The notes under the pieces: model-generated
Told to the model about the DNA's origin: nothing
The model's database searches: none
The model's input: only the letters and a program-made list of their open reading frames with translations
Position numbers and translations under genes: made by a program
In this document: positions 52,772 to 63,562 of the stretch, in pieces
Position numbering within the stretch: position 1 is the first letter of the stretch
Layout of the letters: each line of letters starts with the position of its first letter
NCBI RefSeq assembly: GCF_028290435.1
Contig: NZ_JAQGJV010000010.1
Span: 1-64,000, forward strand
DNA from: Devosia sp.
GTDB lineage: Bacteria > Pseudomonadota > Alphaproteobacteria > Rhizobiales > Devosiaceae
Direction of reading: 5' to 3'
Length of the DNA stretch: 64,000 nt

Positions 52772-54880
52772 ATGCTCGACACCCAGGCAAAGACCACTGA
52801 TCATCTGCGCAAGCCCGACTGGTATCGGTCGGCGACGCGCTGGACCCAGCTCACCCTGGCCGAGGATGACCCGATCAAATACGATCCGGCCTTCTGGGTC
52901 GACGTGTTCAAGCGCACGCGCTCCAACGCCACCTGCCTTAGCGCCGGCGGCTATGTGGCCTACTACCCTTCCAAGGTGCCGCTGCATTACGTCTCCAAAT
53001 TCCTGGGCGACAGCGATCCGTTTGGCGACCTCGTCGCCGGTGCCCGCAAGCTGGGCATGCACGTCATGGCGCGCGTCGATCCGCATGCCATCCACCAGGA
53101 CGCGGCGGACGCCCATCCCGAATGGATCGCGGTGGACAAGGAAGGCAACAAGCGCCGCCACTGGGCTTTTCAGGAAGTATGGGTGACCTGCGCCTATTCG
53201 GACTACAACTTCAAGTTCATGCCCGAGGTGCTCAAGGAGATCACCACCAATTACGATATCGACGCCATCTTCGCCAACCGCTGGCAGGGTCATGGCGTGT
53301 GCTATTGCGACAGTTGCAAGACCAATTTCCGCGCCGCATCCGGCCACGAACTGCCGATGGACTCGAGCCTGGAAAACCCCGCATGGCTGGCCTGGACCGC
53401 CTGGCGCCGCAATGTGTTGAGCCGCCTCGTGGTCGAATGGGACGAGGTGATGAAGGCCATCAAGCCGCATACGAGCTTCATTCCCAATATGGGCTCCGTC
53501 TCGCTGACCGAGTTCGACCTCGACATCATCGAGAAATACTGCCCGTTCCTCTGCGTCGACGATCAGGGCCGCCGTGGCACCGAGCCGGTGTGGATGAGCG
53601 GCCGCAACGGCAAGCGCATGCGCGCCACGTTCCGGGATCGCCCGGCCATCCTCATCACCTCGATTGGGCCGGAAGAAGAATACCGCTGGAAAGACTCGGT
53701 CACCACCGGACCCGAAATTCAGGCCTGGATCGACGACGGCACCACCCAGGGGCTGTTGCCCTGGTTCACCAAGTTCAACGGCGTCGTGCCGGACACGCGC
53801 TGGGTCGAGCCGGTCGCCGACAGTTTTGGCCTGCACGCTGACCTCGAGCCAGTGGTCAGCACCATGACGCCGATTGCCGAGATCGCCATTCTCGATCCCG
53901 CGACGACATTGCGTCACCATGGCCAGGATACGCGCCGCGCGGCGGAGGCGGACGATCTGGGCTTCTACATGGCTCTGATCGAAGCCAAGCTGCCGTTCGA
54001 GATGGTGTCGGACCAGGCGATGACGCCCGAGACGCTCGACAAGTTCAAGGTCATCATCCTCGCCAACTCCACCTGCCTGTCCGACGCGCAGGTCAAGACG
54101 CTCGAAGACTACGTGGCGCGTGGCGGCTCGGTGGTCGCGGCCCATGAAAGCTCGACCCGGACCGAGAGCAACAAGCCGCGCAACGCCATCGCGCTGGGGC
54201 CTCTGCTGGGTGTCAGCCTGACCAAGGCCGCACGCGGTCCCGTCAAGAACACCTACGTCGCCATCAACGGCGACCATCCGATTTCCAAAGGCTTCGAGGG
54301 CGCCAATCGTATCATGGGCGGCACGAAGCTTCTGGCGGTCGACGCAGTCGCCGATGCCGAACGGCCCTTCCTCTACGTGCCCGACTTCCCCGATTTGCCG
54401 ATGGAAGAGGTCTATCCGCGCGAAGACCCCAAGGGCGCCGCGGTCGTCACCCGCGAACACGCCTCGGGCGGCCGCACGGTTTACATCCCCTGGAATATCG
54501 GCGGCATCCTCTGGGAAGTTATGGCGGGCGATCATTCGCGGCTGATCGGCAATGCCGTGCACTGGGCGCTCAACAAGCGGCCCGACGTGGAAATCAGCGG
54601 TCGCGCCGTGCTCGACCTATCGGTGCGCGAGGACCGCTCCGGCCTGGCGATCGTGCTCAACAACCTGTCCAACCCCATGATGATGAAGGGGCCGATCCGC
54701 GAGGTCTATCCGGCCGGCCGCATCGAAGTTTCCATCGCCATTCCATCCGGCAAGACGTTTGGCCGGGCCAAACTGCTGGTCGCGGGTGGTGATGTGGAGG
54801 CCACGCTCGCCGATGGCCGGGTCACCATCGCTGTGCCGTCCATCGACACCATCGAAGTCGTCCACGTGACCTGGGCCTGA
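52772..54880 (+). CDS. GHL6/beta-galactosidase-trimerisation domain glycosidase-like protein
   Basis: 702 aa from MLDTQAKTTDHLRKPDWYRS; ATG 52760 would add four residues. The first about 350 residues look like a TIM-barrel glycosidase of the hypothetical GHL6/alpha-L-fucosidase-like group (GARKLGMHVMARVDPHAIHQ; ANRWQGHGVCYCDSCKTNFRAASG). Residues about 370-600 read like the GH42 trimerisation domain (ILANSTCLSDAQVKTLEDYVARGGSVVAA; GGRTVYIPWNIGG). No signal peptide is seen, so it acts on imported glycosides. The catalytic acids and substrate are not assigned. Confidence 0.75.
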   Translation: MLDTQAKTTDHLRKPDWYRSATRWTQLTLAEDDPIKYDPAFWVDVFKRTRSNATCLSAGGYVAYYPSKVPLHYVSKFLGDSDPFGDLVAGARKLGMHVMARVDPHAIHQDAADAHPEWIAVDKEGNKRRHWAFQEVWVTCAYSDYNFKFMPEVLKEITTNYDIDAIFANRWQGHGVCYCDSCKTNFRAASGHELPMDSSLENPAWLAWTAWRRNVLSRLVVEWDEVMKAIKPHTSFIPNMGSVSLTEFDLDIIEKYCPFLCVDDQGRRGTEPVWMSGRNGKRMRATFRDRPAILITSIGPEEEYRWKDSVTTGPEIQAWIDDGTTQGLLPWFTKFNGVVPDTRWVEPVADSFGLHADLEPVVSTMTPIAEIAILDPATTLRHHGQDTRRAAEADDLGFYMALIEAKLPFEMVSDQAMTPETLDKFKVIILANSTCLSDAQVKTLEDYVARGGSVVAAHESSTRTESNKPRNAIALGPLLGVSLTKAARGPVKNTYVAINGDHPISKGFEGANRIMGGTKLLAVDAVADAERPFLYVPDFPDLPMEEVYPREDPKGAAVVTREHASGGRTVYIPWNIGGILWEVMAGDHSRLIGNAVHWALNKRPDVEISGRAVLDLSVREDRSGLAIVLNNLSNPMMMKGPIREVYPAGRIEVSIAIPSGKTFGRAKLLVAGGDVEATLADGRVTIAVPSIDTIEVVHVTWA

Positions 54881-54891
54881 GCGGAACCGCC

Positions 54892-55878
54892 ATGCTGAAC
54901 TATGTGATTAAGCGACTGGTCTACATGATCCCGACCCTCATCGGGATGTCGATCATCGCCTTCACGATCATCCAACTGCCGCCGGGCGACTACCTGACCT
55001 CGATGCTCGCCTCAATGGCGGACAGCGGCGCCAATGTGGACCCCGGCCAGATCGAGCGCTATCGCCAGATCTATGGCCTTGATGCGCCAATGTGGGAGCA
55101 ATACTGGAAGTGGATCAGCGGCATCCTGTTTCGGGGCGACTTCGGCTATTCGTTCGAATGGAACCGGCCGGTGGCGGACCTGATCTGGGAGCGTATGGGC
55201 TCGACCCTGGGCATCTCCCTGGCCTCGCTGCTCTTCGTCTGGGCGGTATCGCTGCCGATCGGCATTTACTCGGCGATGCGCCGCCATTCGGTCGGCGATT
55301 ATGCCTTCACCTTGCTCGGCTTCATCGGCCTCGCCGTGCCCAATTTCATCATGGCGCTGGTGCTGATGTACTTCAGCTACAAATATTTCGGTCAGAGCGT
55401 GGGCGGCCTGTTCTCGCCCGAATATGCAGAGGCCTCGTGGAGCTGGGGCAAGTTCGTCGATCTGCTGGCGCATCTGTGGATTCCGATCATCGTCATCGGC
55501 ACCAATGGGACGGCGGCCTTGATCCGCATCCTGCGCGCCAACCTCACCGATGAGCTCAACAAGCCCTATGTGGTGACGGCCAAGGCCAAGGGCCTGCCCG
55601 AATACAAGGCCGTGCTGAAATATCCGGTGCGCATCGCGCTCAACCCGTTCGTCTCAGCCATTGGCTGGGTGCTGCCGGAATTGATCTCGGGCGTCACCAT
55701 CACCGCCATCGTGCTCAATCTGCCCACCGCCGGCCCGCTGCTGCTGCGGGCGCTGATCAGCCAGGACATGTATCTGGCAGGCAGCTTCATCCTCCTGATG
55801 GGGGTGCTGACCCTTGTTGGCATGCTGATCTCGGACATCCTTCTTGCCCTTCTAGACCCACGGATCAGGTTCAACTGA
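54892..55878 (+). CDS. ABC transporter permease, DppB/OppB type
   Basis: 328 aa with six membrane helices. N-terminal MLNYVIKRLVYMIPTLIGMSIIAFTIIQLPPGDY is the DppB pattern; the coupling loop is LTDELNKPYVVTAKAKGLPEYKAVLKYPVRIALNPFV. It starts 11 bp after the glycosidase stop, and its own stop overlaps the second permease start by one base. Confidence 0.92.
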   Translation: MLNYVIKRLVYMIPTLIGMSIIAFTIIQLPPGDYLTSMLASMADSGANVDPGQIERYRQIYGLDAPMWEQYWKWISGILFRGDFGYSFEWNRPVADLIWERMGSTLGISLASLLFVWAVSLPIGIYSAMRRHSVGDYAFTLLGFIGLAVPNFIMALVLMYFSYKYFGQSVGGLFSPEYAEASWSWGKFVDLLAHLWIPIIVIGTNGTAALIRILRANLTDELNKPYVVTAKAKGLPEYKAVLKYPVRIALNPFVSAIGWVLPELISGVTITAIVLNLPTAGPLLLRALISQDMYLAGSFILLMGVLTLVGMLISDILLALLDPRIRFN

Positions 55879-57050
55879 TGATCGCTCATAGTTTCATCGA
55901 CGAGGCGCCTGAAACCGGCCCGGCCGTTTCTGCGCTCAAAGCCGGCAAGCCGGTGGAGACCGCCGCAGCCGGTCCATGGCGGCTGATGTGGGCCAAAATC
56001 GTGCGCAACAAGGTCGCGGTCGTGGCCGGCATCATTATCCTGATGCTGTACCTGATCGGCCTGTTCGCCGAGTTCCTGGCCCCTGCCCTGCCGGACACTT
56101 CGCGCCCGCAATTCACCAATGCACCGCCGCAGGAACTGCGCCTGTTCGCCACCCAGCCAGATGGCAGCCAGCAGTTCCTGCTGCACGTTACCGGCTATAC
56201 GATGAGCGTAGACCAGGCATCGCTGCGCCGCTCCTATGTCATCGACGAGAGCCAGGTCGTCCCGATTGGCCTGTTCGTCAAAGGCGCGCCCTACAAGATG
56301 TGGGGCCTGTTTCCCGCCGATGTCCACCTGATTGGACCGCTCAAGACCAGCGACACCATGTATCTGCTGGGCACCGACAAGCTGGGGCGCGACCTGCTCA
56401 GCCGGCTGATCCACGGCACCCGCATTTCCATGTCCATCGGCCTGATCGGTGTTAGCATCAGTCTACTGCTCGGCGTCGTTCTGGGCTCCATCTCGGGCTT
56501 TTACGGCGGGTGGGTGGATATGATCATCCAGCGCGTTATCGAGGTGATTTCCTCGATGCCCACCATCCCGCTCTGGCTGGGCCTCGCGGCGGCGATCCCG
56601 CTGACCTGGTCGCCGCTCACCGTCTATTTCGTCATTACCCTCATCGTCTCGCTGTTCGGCTGGACGGGATTGGCGCGCGAAGTGCGCGGCCGGTTCTTTG
56701 CCCTGCGCAGCGAAGACTTCGTTACCGCCGCGAGGCTGGACGGGTCGAGCGAGCGCCGGCTGATTTTCCGGCATATCCTCCCTTCGCTCACCAGTCACAT
56801 CCTCGCGGTGGTCACCCTGGCCCTGCCCACCATGATCGTCGCCGAAACCGCGCTAAGTTTTCTCGGCATCGGCCTCAAGGCGCCCGTCGTCAGTTGGGGC
56901 GTGCTGCTGCAGGACGCGCAGAACGTGCGCACCATCGCCAATGCCTCATGGCTGTTGATCTGGCCGGCCGGCGCCGTGGTGCTGACCGTGCTGGCCTATA
57001 ATTTCCTTGGCGATGGCATGCGCGACGCTGCCGATCCGTACGAAAGCTGA
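55878..57050 (+). CDS. ABC transporter permease, DppC/OppC type
   Basis: 390 aa, longer than the usual about 300 aa. A periplasmic insertion of about 90 residues lies between the first and second membrane helices (residues about 65-150, DTSRPQFTNAPPQELRLF to VHLIGPLKTSDTMYLL). The coupling loop is FVTAARLDGSSERRLIFRHILPSLTSHILAVVTLALP. A N-terminal amphipathic lead (about 1-30) precedes helix 1. It pairs with the preceding permease. Confidence 0.9.
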   Translation: MIAHSFIDEAPETGPAVSALKAGKPVETAAAGPWRLMWAKIVRNKVAVVAGIIILMLYLIGLFAEFLAPALPDTSRPQFTNAPPQELRLFATQPDGSQQFLLHVTGYTMSVDQASLRRSYVIDESQVVPIGLFVKGAPYKMWGLFPADVHLIGPLKTSDTMYLLGTDKLGRDLLSRLIHGTRISMSIGLIGVSISLLLGVVLGSISGFYGGWVDMIIQRVIEVISSMPTIPLWLGLAAAIPLTWSPLTVYFVITLIVSLFGWTGLAREVRGRFFALRSEDFVTAARLDGSSERRLIFRHILPSLTSHILAVVTLALPTMIVAETALSFLGIGLKAPVVSWGVLLQDAQNVRTIANASWLLIWPAGAVVLTVLAYNFLGDGMRDAADPYES

Positions 57051-57054
57051 CGCC

Positions 57055-58794
<1,740 letters not shown>

Positions 58795-58805
58795 AGGATC
58801 GTTCC

Positions 58806-59582
58806 GTGCCCAAATTCTCCGCGAATCTCTCGTTCCTCTACGCCGACCTGCCCTTTCTCGACCGCTTCGCGGCGGCGGCCAAAGATGGCTTCAAGGCCGT
58901 CGAATATGTCGGCCCCTACGCGTTCCCCGTCGAGGATGTCACCGCAGCACTCAAGGCTAACGGCCTGACGCAGGCGCTGTTCAATCTGCCGGCGGGCGAC
59001 TGGGACGGCGGCGAACGCGGCATTGGTTGCCATGCCGATCGCGTGGTGGAATTTCAGGCCGGGGTGATGACGGCCATTCGCTATGCCCAGGCGCTGGGTT
59101 GCGACAAGGTCAACTGCCTCGCGGGTATCGCCCCGGCCGGCGCCAGTGCCGAACAGCGCGACGCCGTGCTGATTGCCAACCTCAAATACGCCGCCCCGCG
59201 CCTCGCCGACGCCGGGATCAAGCTGCTGCTCGAGCCGATCAACCTGCGCGACATTCCCGGGTTTCACGTCTCGACCACGCACCATGCCGAGCGCCTGCTC
59301 GACGCTGTGGGGTCCGACAATCTTTTCATCCAGTACGACGTCTACCATACCCAGGTCATGCAGGGCGATCTGGTCCCCACCTATGCGCGCCTCAAGGACC
59401 GCATCGGCCACATCCAGATCGCCGACAATCCCGGCCGCAACGAGCCCAGCACCGGCGAAATCAATTACGGTTTCGTGCTCTCCGAGATCGACCGGCTTGG
59501 CTACGACGGCTGGGTCGGCTGCGAATACAAGCCAAAGGCCGGCACGAGTGCTGGCCTGGGCTGGATGAAACCCTATCTTTGA
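58806..59582 (+). CDS. hyi: hydroxypyruvate isomerase-like TIM-barrel protein
   Basis: 258 aa from a GTG start with an AAGGA site; a frame-extended TTG at 58791 is less likely. It is an AP-endonuclease-2-fold sugar isomerase of the Hyi group (PKFSANLSFLYADLPFLDRFAAAAKDGFKAVEYVGPY). Metal and catalytic acids are visible in LLLEPINLRDIPG, FIQYDVYHTQVMQGD, HIQIADNPGRNEPSTGEINY and GCEYKPKAGT. Hyi interconverts hydroxypyruvate and tartronate semialdehyde, and the next gene encodes the enzyme that reduces the latter. Isomerisation of a related keto-sugar is also possible. Confidence 0.85.
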   Translation: MPKFSANLSFLYADLPFLDRFAAAAKDGFKAVEYVGPYAFPVEDVTAALKANGLTQALFNLPAGDWDGGERGIGCHADRVVEFQAGVMTAIRYAQALGCDKVNCLAGIAPAGASAEQRDAVLIANLKYAAPRLADAGIKLLLEPINLRDIPGFHVSTTHHAERLLDAVGSDNLFIQYDVYHTQVMQGDLVPTYARLKDRIGHIQIADNPGRNEPSTGEINYGFVLSEIDRLGYDGWVGCEYKPKAGTSAGLGWMKPYL

Positions 59583-59591
59583 GGAGCGTCC

Positions 59592-60467
59592 ATGAATATC
59601 GGTTTTATCGGCCTCGGCGTCATGGGGCGCCCGATGGCGGAACATCTGATCGCCGCCGGTCACAGCGTTGCCCTGCATCGCGTCAAGGATGCGTCGCAGC
59701 GTCTCGTCGACAACGGTGGCAAGGCGCTGGAGTCCGCCAAGGCCGTCGCCCAAGCCAGCGACATCATCATCCTGATGCTGCCTGACACCCCCGATGTCGA
59801 GGCGGTGCTGTTCGGTGCCGACGGTGTCGCGGCAGGACTGTCAGCCGGCAAGCTCGTCATCGATATGAGCTCGATTTCCCCGGTCGCCACCAAGGACTTT
59901 GCCAAACGCATCGAGGCATTAGGGTGTGACTACCTCGACGCCCCCGTTTCGGGTGGCGAGGTCGGCGCCAAGAACGCCGCGCTCACCATCATGGTCGGTG
60001 GACCGCAGGCGGTATTCAACAAGGCGCTGCCGCTGTTCCAGACCATGGGCAAGAACATCACCCTCGTCGGCGGCAATGGCGATGGCCAGACCGCCAAGGT
60101 CGCCAACCAGATCATCGTCGGCCTCAATATCGCGGCCGTTGCCGAGGCCCTGCTGTTCGCCAAGCGTGCCGGCGCCGACCCCGCCAAAGTGCGCGAAGCG
60201 CTGATGGGCGGGTTTGCCGCCTCCCGCGTGCTCGAAGTGCATGGCGACCGCATGGTCAAGCGCACGTTCGACCCCGGCTTCCGCATCCGGCTGCACCGCA
60301 AGGATCTCTCGCTGGCCGTCGACGCCGCCAAAGCGCTGGACATTGCGTTACCCAACGCCGCGGCGACGCAGCAATTGATGAACGCAGCCATCGCCCGCGG
60401 CGATGGCGACAAAGACCATTCCGCGCTGATCCTGACCCTGGAGGCGCTGGCCGGCATCGACCGCTAA
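59592..60467 (+). CDS. garR: 2-hydroxy-3-oxopropionate reductase-like NAD(P)-dependent dehydrogenase
   Basis: 291 aa beta-hydroxyacid dehydrogenase. The N-terminal cofactor motif is GFIGLGVMGRPMAEHL, the substrate loop DAPVSGGEVGAKNAALTIMVGG (116-137) and the catalytic Lys K169 in TAKVANQIIVGLN. It reduces tartronate semialdehyde to glycerate in close relatives (GarR/GlxR). It follows the isomerase by 9 bp, supporting a route hydroxypyruvate - tartronate semialdehyde - glycerate. Other 3-hydroxyacid substrates cannot be excluded. Confidence 0.85.
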   Translation: MNIGFIGLGVMGRPMAEHLIAAGHSVALHRVKDASQRLVDNGGKALESAKAVAQASDIIILMLPDTPDVEAVLFGADGVAAGLSAGKLVIDMSSISPVATKDFAKRIEALGCDYLDAPVSGGEVGAKNAALTIMVGGPQAVFNKALPLFQTMGKNITLVGGNGDGQTAKVANQIIVGLNIAAVAEALLFAKRAGADPAKVREALMGGFAASRVLEVHGDRMVKRTFDPGFRIRLHRKDLSLAVDAAKALDIALPNAAATQQLMNAAIARGDGDKDHSALILTLEALAGIDR

Positions 60468-60543
60468 ACCAGCCCCTCTCTCATCCCATTTTTGCAACGG
60501 CGCCTTGGCGCCGCGCGCTATCCCATTGCTTAAGGAACGCAAA

Positions 60544-62649
60544 ATGCCAATCGACAAGCTCCCCCAAGTGCCGTTCGGCGCGGTCTATTTCCGCAAGTCC
60601 AATCCCCCCCGCGAGGATTGGGACCGCGACTACGGCGTCGCCGCCGAAGATGGGCTCAACGTCTTCCGCCACTGGTTCATGTGGGCCTCGATCGAGCGCA
60701 AGCCGGGCCTCTATGACTGGGAGGACTACGACCGCCAGATGGACCTTGCCGCCAAGAACGGCATGAAGACCATCATCGCCGAATTGACCCATACCGTCCC
60801 CGACTGGGCCTATCGCCAGTTCGGCCATGCCCGCCAGATCCGTGCCGACGGGCGGCCGATGACCTCAAACATGGGCGTCAGCTCCTCGACCGGCGGCTTT
60901 TCCAACAATGGTGGCGGCGCTGGCGCCCTCACCATGAATGCACCCGAGGTGAAGGAGGCGGTCGCCGCATTCCTCAAGGCCATGGCAACCCGCTATAAAG
61001 GCCATCCGGGTCTACTGGGCTATGACGTCTGGAACGAGGTCAACTACGCCGCCGACGTCGACTATTCCTCGTATATGAAGGCCGACTTCCGGGTTTGGCT
61101 GAAGGCGAAATATGGCGATCTCGAAACCCTCGCCAACGCCTGGTATCGCTATTCCTACGCTGAATGGGAGGATATCGAGCCCCCCGCCGAAGTTGCCGCC
61201 TACCCCGAAAACCTCGACTGGCTCGAGTTTAAGCGGCAGAATTACTACGGCCAGATGCAGTTCAAGATCGATACCATCCGGGCCGTGGATCAGGACTGCC
61301 TGATCGCCGCGCACGGTGTCGGTGGCGCCATTCCCAACATGGCCGCCAATGGCTCGGACGACTGGCTGGCCGCCTCCAAGGTCGAGCTTTATGGCCTCAC
61401 CTGGGTGCCCAGCCGGCGCGGTTTCAAGCCGTGGCAGAACTTCTTCGGCCCCGACCTGACCCGCGCCGCTGCGCGCGGCAAGCCATGGTGGCATGCCGAA
61501 CGTCCGGGCGGTCCGCTCTGGCTGCAGCCGCAGGTGCTCGGCCGCGACAAGGATGACGGTCGCGTCATGGACCCAGAGGACATTCGCACCCTGACCATGA
61601 CCTCGTTCGCCGCCGGCGCCACCGGCGTGCTGAACCTGCGCTATCGTCCTCTGCTCGATGGCCCGCTGTTCGGTGCCTTTGGGTCATACGGCATGGATGG
61701 CTCGCGCACCCCGCGCTCGGACATGGCCAGCGACATTGGCAAATGGGCCAATGCCCCCGAGCAGAAGCCGCTGTTCGCAGCCAAGCCCGTTAAGGGCGAC
61801 ATTGCCATCCTGGTCATTCCCGAGGCGCAGGCCTGGGACTACCTGCTCAACCATAACCACAAGCCCGAGACCTATCGCGAGGCGATGTGGGGCGCTTATC
61901 GCGGCTTCTTCGACAATGGTATCCAGGCCGATTGGGTCCACATCGACCACATTGCCGACTATGACACCATCTACGCGCCCTACCCCATCATGCTGACCGC
62001 CGAGCACGCCAAGGCACTGGCGAGCTGGGTCGAGAACGGCGGCACCCTGATTTCGGAGGCCACGCCCGGCTATTTCGGCGATCGCGGCAAGGTCGGCACG
62101 GTCCAACCCAATAACGGCCTCGACGCGGTGTTCGGCGCCCGCGAAGACGAGGTCGAGTTCATGCCCGATATCGGCGACCGCATTGCCTTCGATTTCGACG
62201 GCAAGCCGGTCAAAGGCGGTGGTTTCCTGCAATCGTACACGCCAACGACCGGAACGGTGCGCGGCAGCTTTGTTGATGGCAGGAAAGCGGTGGTCGAGAA
62301 CACCTTCGGTGAAGGCCGCACCCTGCTGGTCGGCACCAATCCCGGCATCGCCTATTTCAAGCAGAGCAACGCCGAAAACCTGGCCTTCTTCGCCGACGCA
62401 CTCGCCTGGACCGGCAGGACCCAACAGTTGAAACTGTCCAACTCGACATTGCAGGGACGCCTGCACGATGGCCCTGACGGTCGCGTGCTGTGGCTGCTCA
62501 ACCCGACCCGGGAAGCCCAGCAGACCACCATCGTGCTGGATAGCGGCCAAGCGACATTCGGCAAAACCTACTGGGGCAATCCCGACGCGTCGACTGCCGA
62601 TGGCGTCACCATTCCCCCGCGTGACGCCATTGTGGTTCAACTCACCTAA
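60544..62649 (+). CDS. beta-galactosidase, glycoside hydrolase family 42
   Basis: 701 aa from MPIDKLPQVPFGAVYF, with an AAGGAAC site. The A domain is a GH42 TIM barrel with acid/base in YDVWNEVNY (N164-E165) and nucleophile in PWWHAERPGG (E319). A trimerisation domain (about 410-620, LTAEHAKALASWVENGGTLISEATPGYFGDRG) and a small C-terminal beta domain follow. No signal peptide: it hydrolyses imported galactosides, or arabinosides as some members do, inside the cell. It is the last gene of the importer operon, ended by a strong hairpin. Confidence 0.9.
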   Translation: MPIDKLPQVPFGAVYFRKSNPPREDWDRDYGVAAEDGLNVFRHWFMWASIERKPGLYDWEDYDRQMDLAAKNGMKTIIAELTHTVPDWAYRQFGHARQIRADGRPMTSNMGVSSSTGGFSNNGGGAGALTMNAPEVKEAVAAFLKAMATRYKGHPGLLGYDVWNEVNYAADVDYSSYMKADFRVWLKAKYGDLETLANAWYRYSYAEWEDIEPPAEVAAYPENLDWLEFKRQNYYGQMQFKIDTIRAVDQDCLIAAHGVGGAIPNMAANGSDDWLAASKVELYGLTWVPSRRGFKPWQNFFGPDLTRAAARGKPWWHAERPGGPLWLQPQVLGRDKDDGRVMDPEDIRTLTMTSFAAGATGVLNLRYRPLLDGPLFGAFGSYGMDGSRTPRSDMASDIGKWANAPEQKPLFAAKPVKGDIAILVIPEAQAWDYLLNHNHKPETYREAMWGAYRGFFDNGIQADWVHIDHIADYDTIYAPYPIMLTAEHAKALASWVENGGTLISEATPGYFGDRGKVGTVQPNNGLDAVFGAREDEVEFMPDIGDRIAFDFDGKPVKGGGFLQSYTPTTGTVRGSFVDGRKAVVENTFGEGRTLLVGTNPGIAYFKQSNAENLAFFADALAWTGRTQQLKLSNSTLQGRLHDGPDGRVLWLLNPTREAQQTTIVLDSGQATFGKTYWGNPDASTADGVTIPPRDAIVVQLT

Positions 62650-62657
62650 CAAACGCA

Positions 62658-62691
62658 TCGCGCTGGCCACCCGAAGGGTGCGCCAGCGCGA
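62658..62691. terminator. bidirectional hairpin between convergent GH42 and SDR genes
   Basis: TCGCGCTGGC-CACCC-GAA-GGGTG-c-GCCAGCGCGA: 15 pairs with one bulged C, starting 9 bp past the GH42 stop and 29 bp from the stop of the convergent SDR gene. It has no long T-run; on the minus strand TTTGTT follows. Confidence 0.75.
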
Positions 62692-62719
62692 CAGGTTCAT
62701 ATCAGCACTGGCCGAGGCC

Positions 62720-63562
62720 TTATTGTGCCTGCGCCATCGCCGCGTCGTGGTCCCAACCGAGCAGGCGTTCCGCCTTGGCCGAGCTGAAGAAGCTGCGCAG
62801 GCCGGAGAGGTCCCCGGTGACGGGGATGTCGGGGAAGTAGCGCGCCGCGAGTTCCAGGCTCGGCACTTCCACGGTCGTCGTGGGAGAGACGATGTAGAAC
62901 ACTTCGTGGCCGGTAAACGTGCCATTCAGGCTGCGGAGGCACGCGTCGGCGGCAGCGTTGAGGTTGGTCCAGGCCCACAGGTGCTTGTCGACGTTCGGGC
63001 CATCGGCGGGATAGACCCGTGCGGCCATGGCACGCTCCGGCACCACGTAGTGGAACCGCATGCTGGCAATGGTCATGCCCTCATGGCGACGCGCGAAGCT
63101 GTCGGCCTGCTGCTCGCAGATCCATTTCGACAGGCTATAGGGGTCTTCGCTGTAGTTGGCGTGGGTCTCGTCAAGCGGGAAGAAGTCATAGCGCGGGTGG
63201 CGGCTATAGGCATGACCGATGGCATTGACGCTGGAGGCCTGGCAAATCCGCATGATGCCGTTTTCGGCGGCGGCGCGCAGGGCGTTATAGCTGCCGACGA
63301 CATTGTTGTTGTGCACGACATGGTCGGGATGCCGGCCGGGCGAGGGAATAGCCGCCATGTGGATCAGCGCGTCGCAGCCGTCGAAGGCCGCAACCAGGGC
63401 GTCATAATCATCCATTTCGCCCTGGATAAAGCTGACGGAATCCGCCAATTCCTCGTGCTTGGGGACGCGATCGATACCGACAATGCTGTGGCCCTGCGCC
63501 ACGGCAAGCGCGGCGATGCCGCGGCCGACCCGGCCGCTGGCTCCGGTCAACGCAATCTTCAT
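62720..63562 (-). CDS. NAD-dependent epimerase/dehydratase family protein (uronate dehydrogenase-like)
   Basis: 280 aa extended SDR. The cofactor motif is TGASGRVG (6-13), HMAAIPSP, the active-site Ser in CQASSVNAIGHA and YSLSK with Y142/K146. Wording such as PLDETHANYSEDPYSLSKWICEQ matches the uronate dehydrogenase and related sugar SDR group, which oxidises galacturonate or glucuronate to lactones. The start overlaps the mannonate dehydratase stop by 4 bp (ATGA), so both are co-transcribed on the minus strand. Confidence 0.85.
   Translation of the reverse strand: MKIALTGASGRVGRGIAALAVAQGHSIVGIDRVPKHEELADSVSFIQGEMDDYDALVAAFDGCDALIHMAAIPSPGRHPDHVVHNNNVVGSYNALRAAAENGIMRICQASSVNAIGHAYSRHPRYDFFPLDETHANYSEDPYSLSKWICEQQADSFARRHEGMTIASMRFHYVVPERAMAARVYPADGPNVDKHLWAWTNLNAAADACLRSLNGTFTGHEVFYIVSPTTTVEVPSLELAARYFPDIPVTGDLSGLRSFFSSAKAERLLGWDHDAAMAQAQ

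Noticed and set aside
52751-54562. 603-codon open frame on the minus strand
   Set aside because: Antisense to the GHL6-like glycosidase gene; composition is His/Asp/Gly-rich shadow sequence with no motifs.
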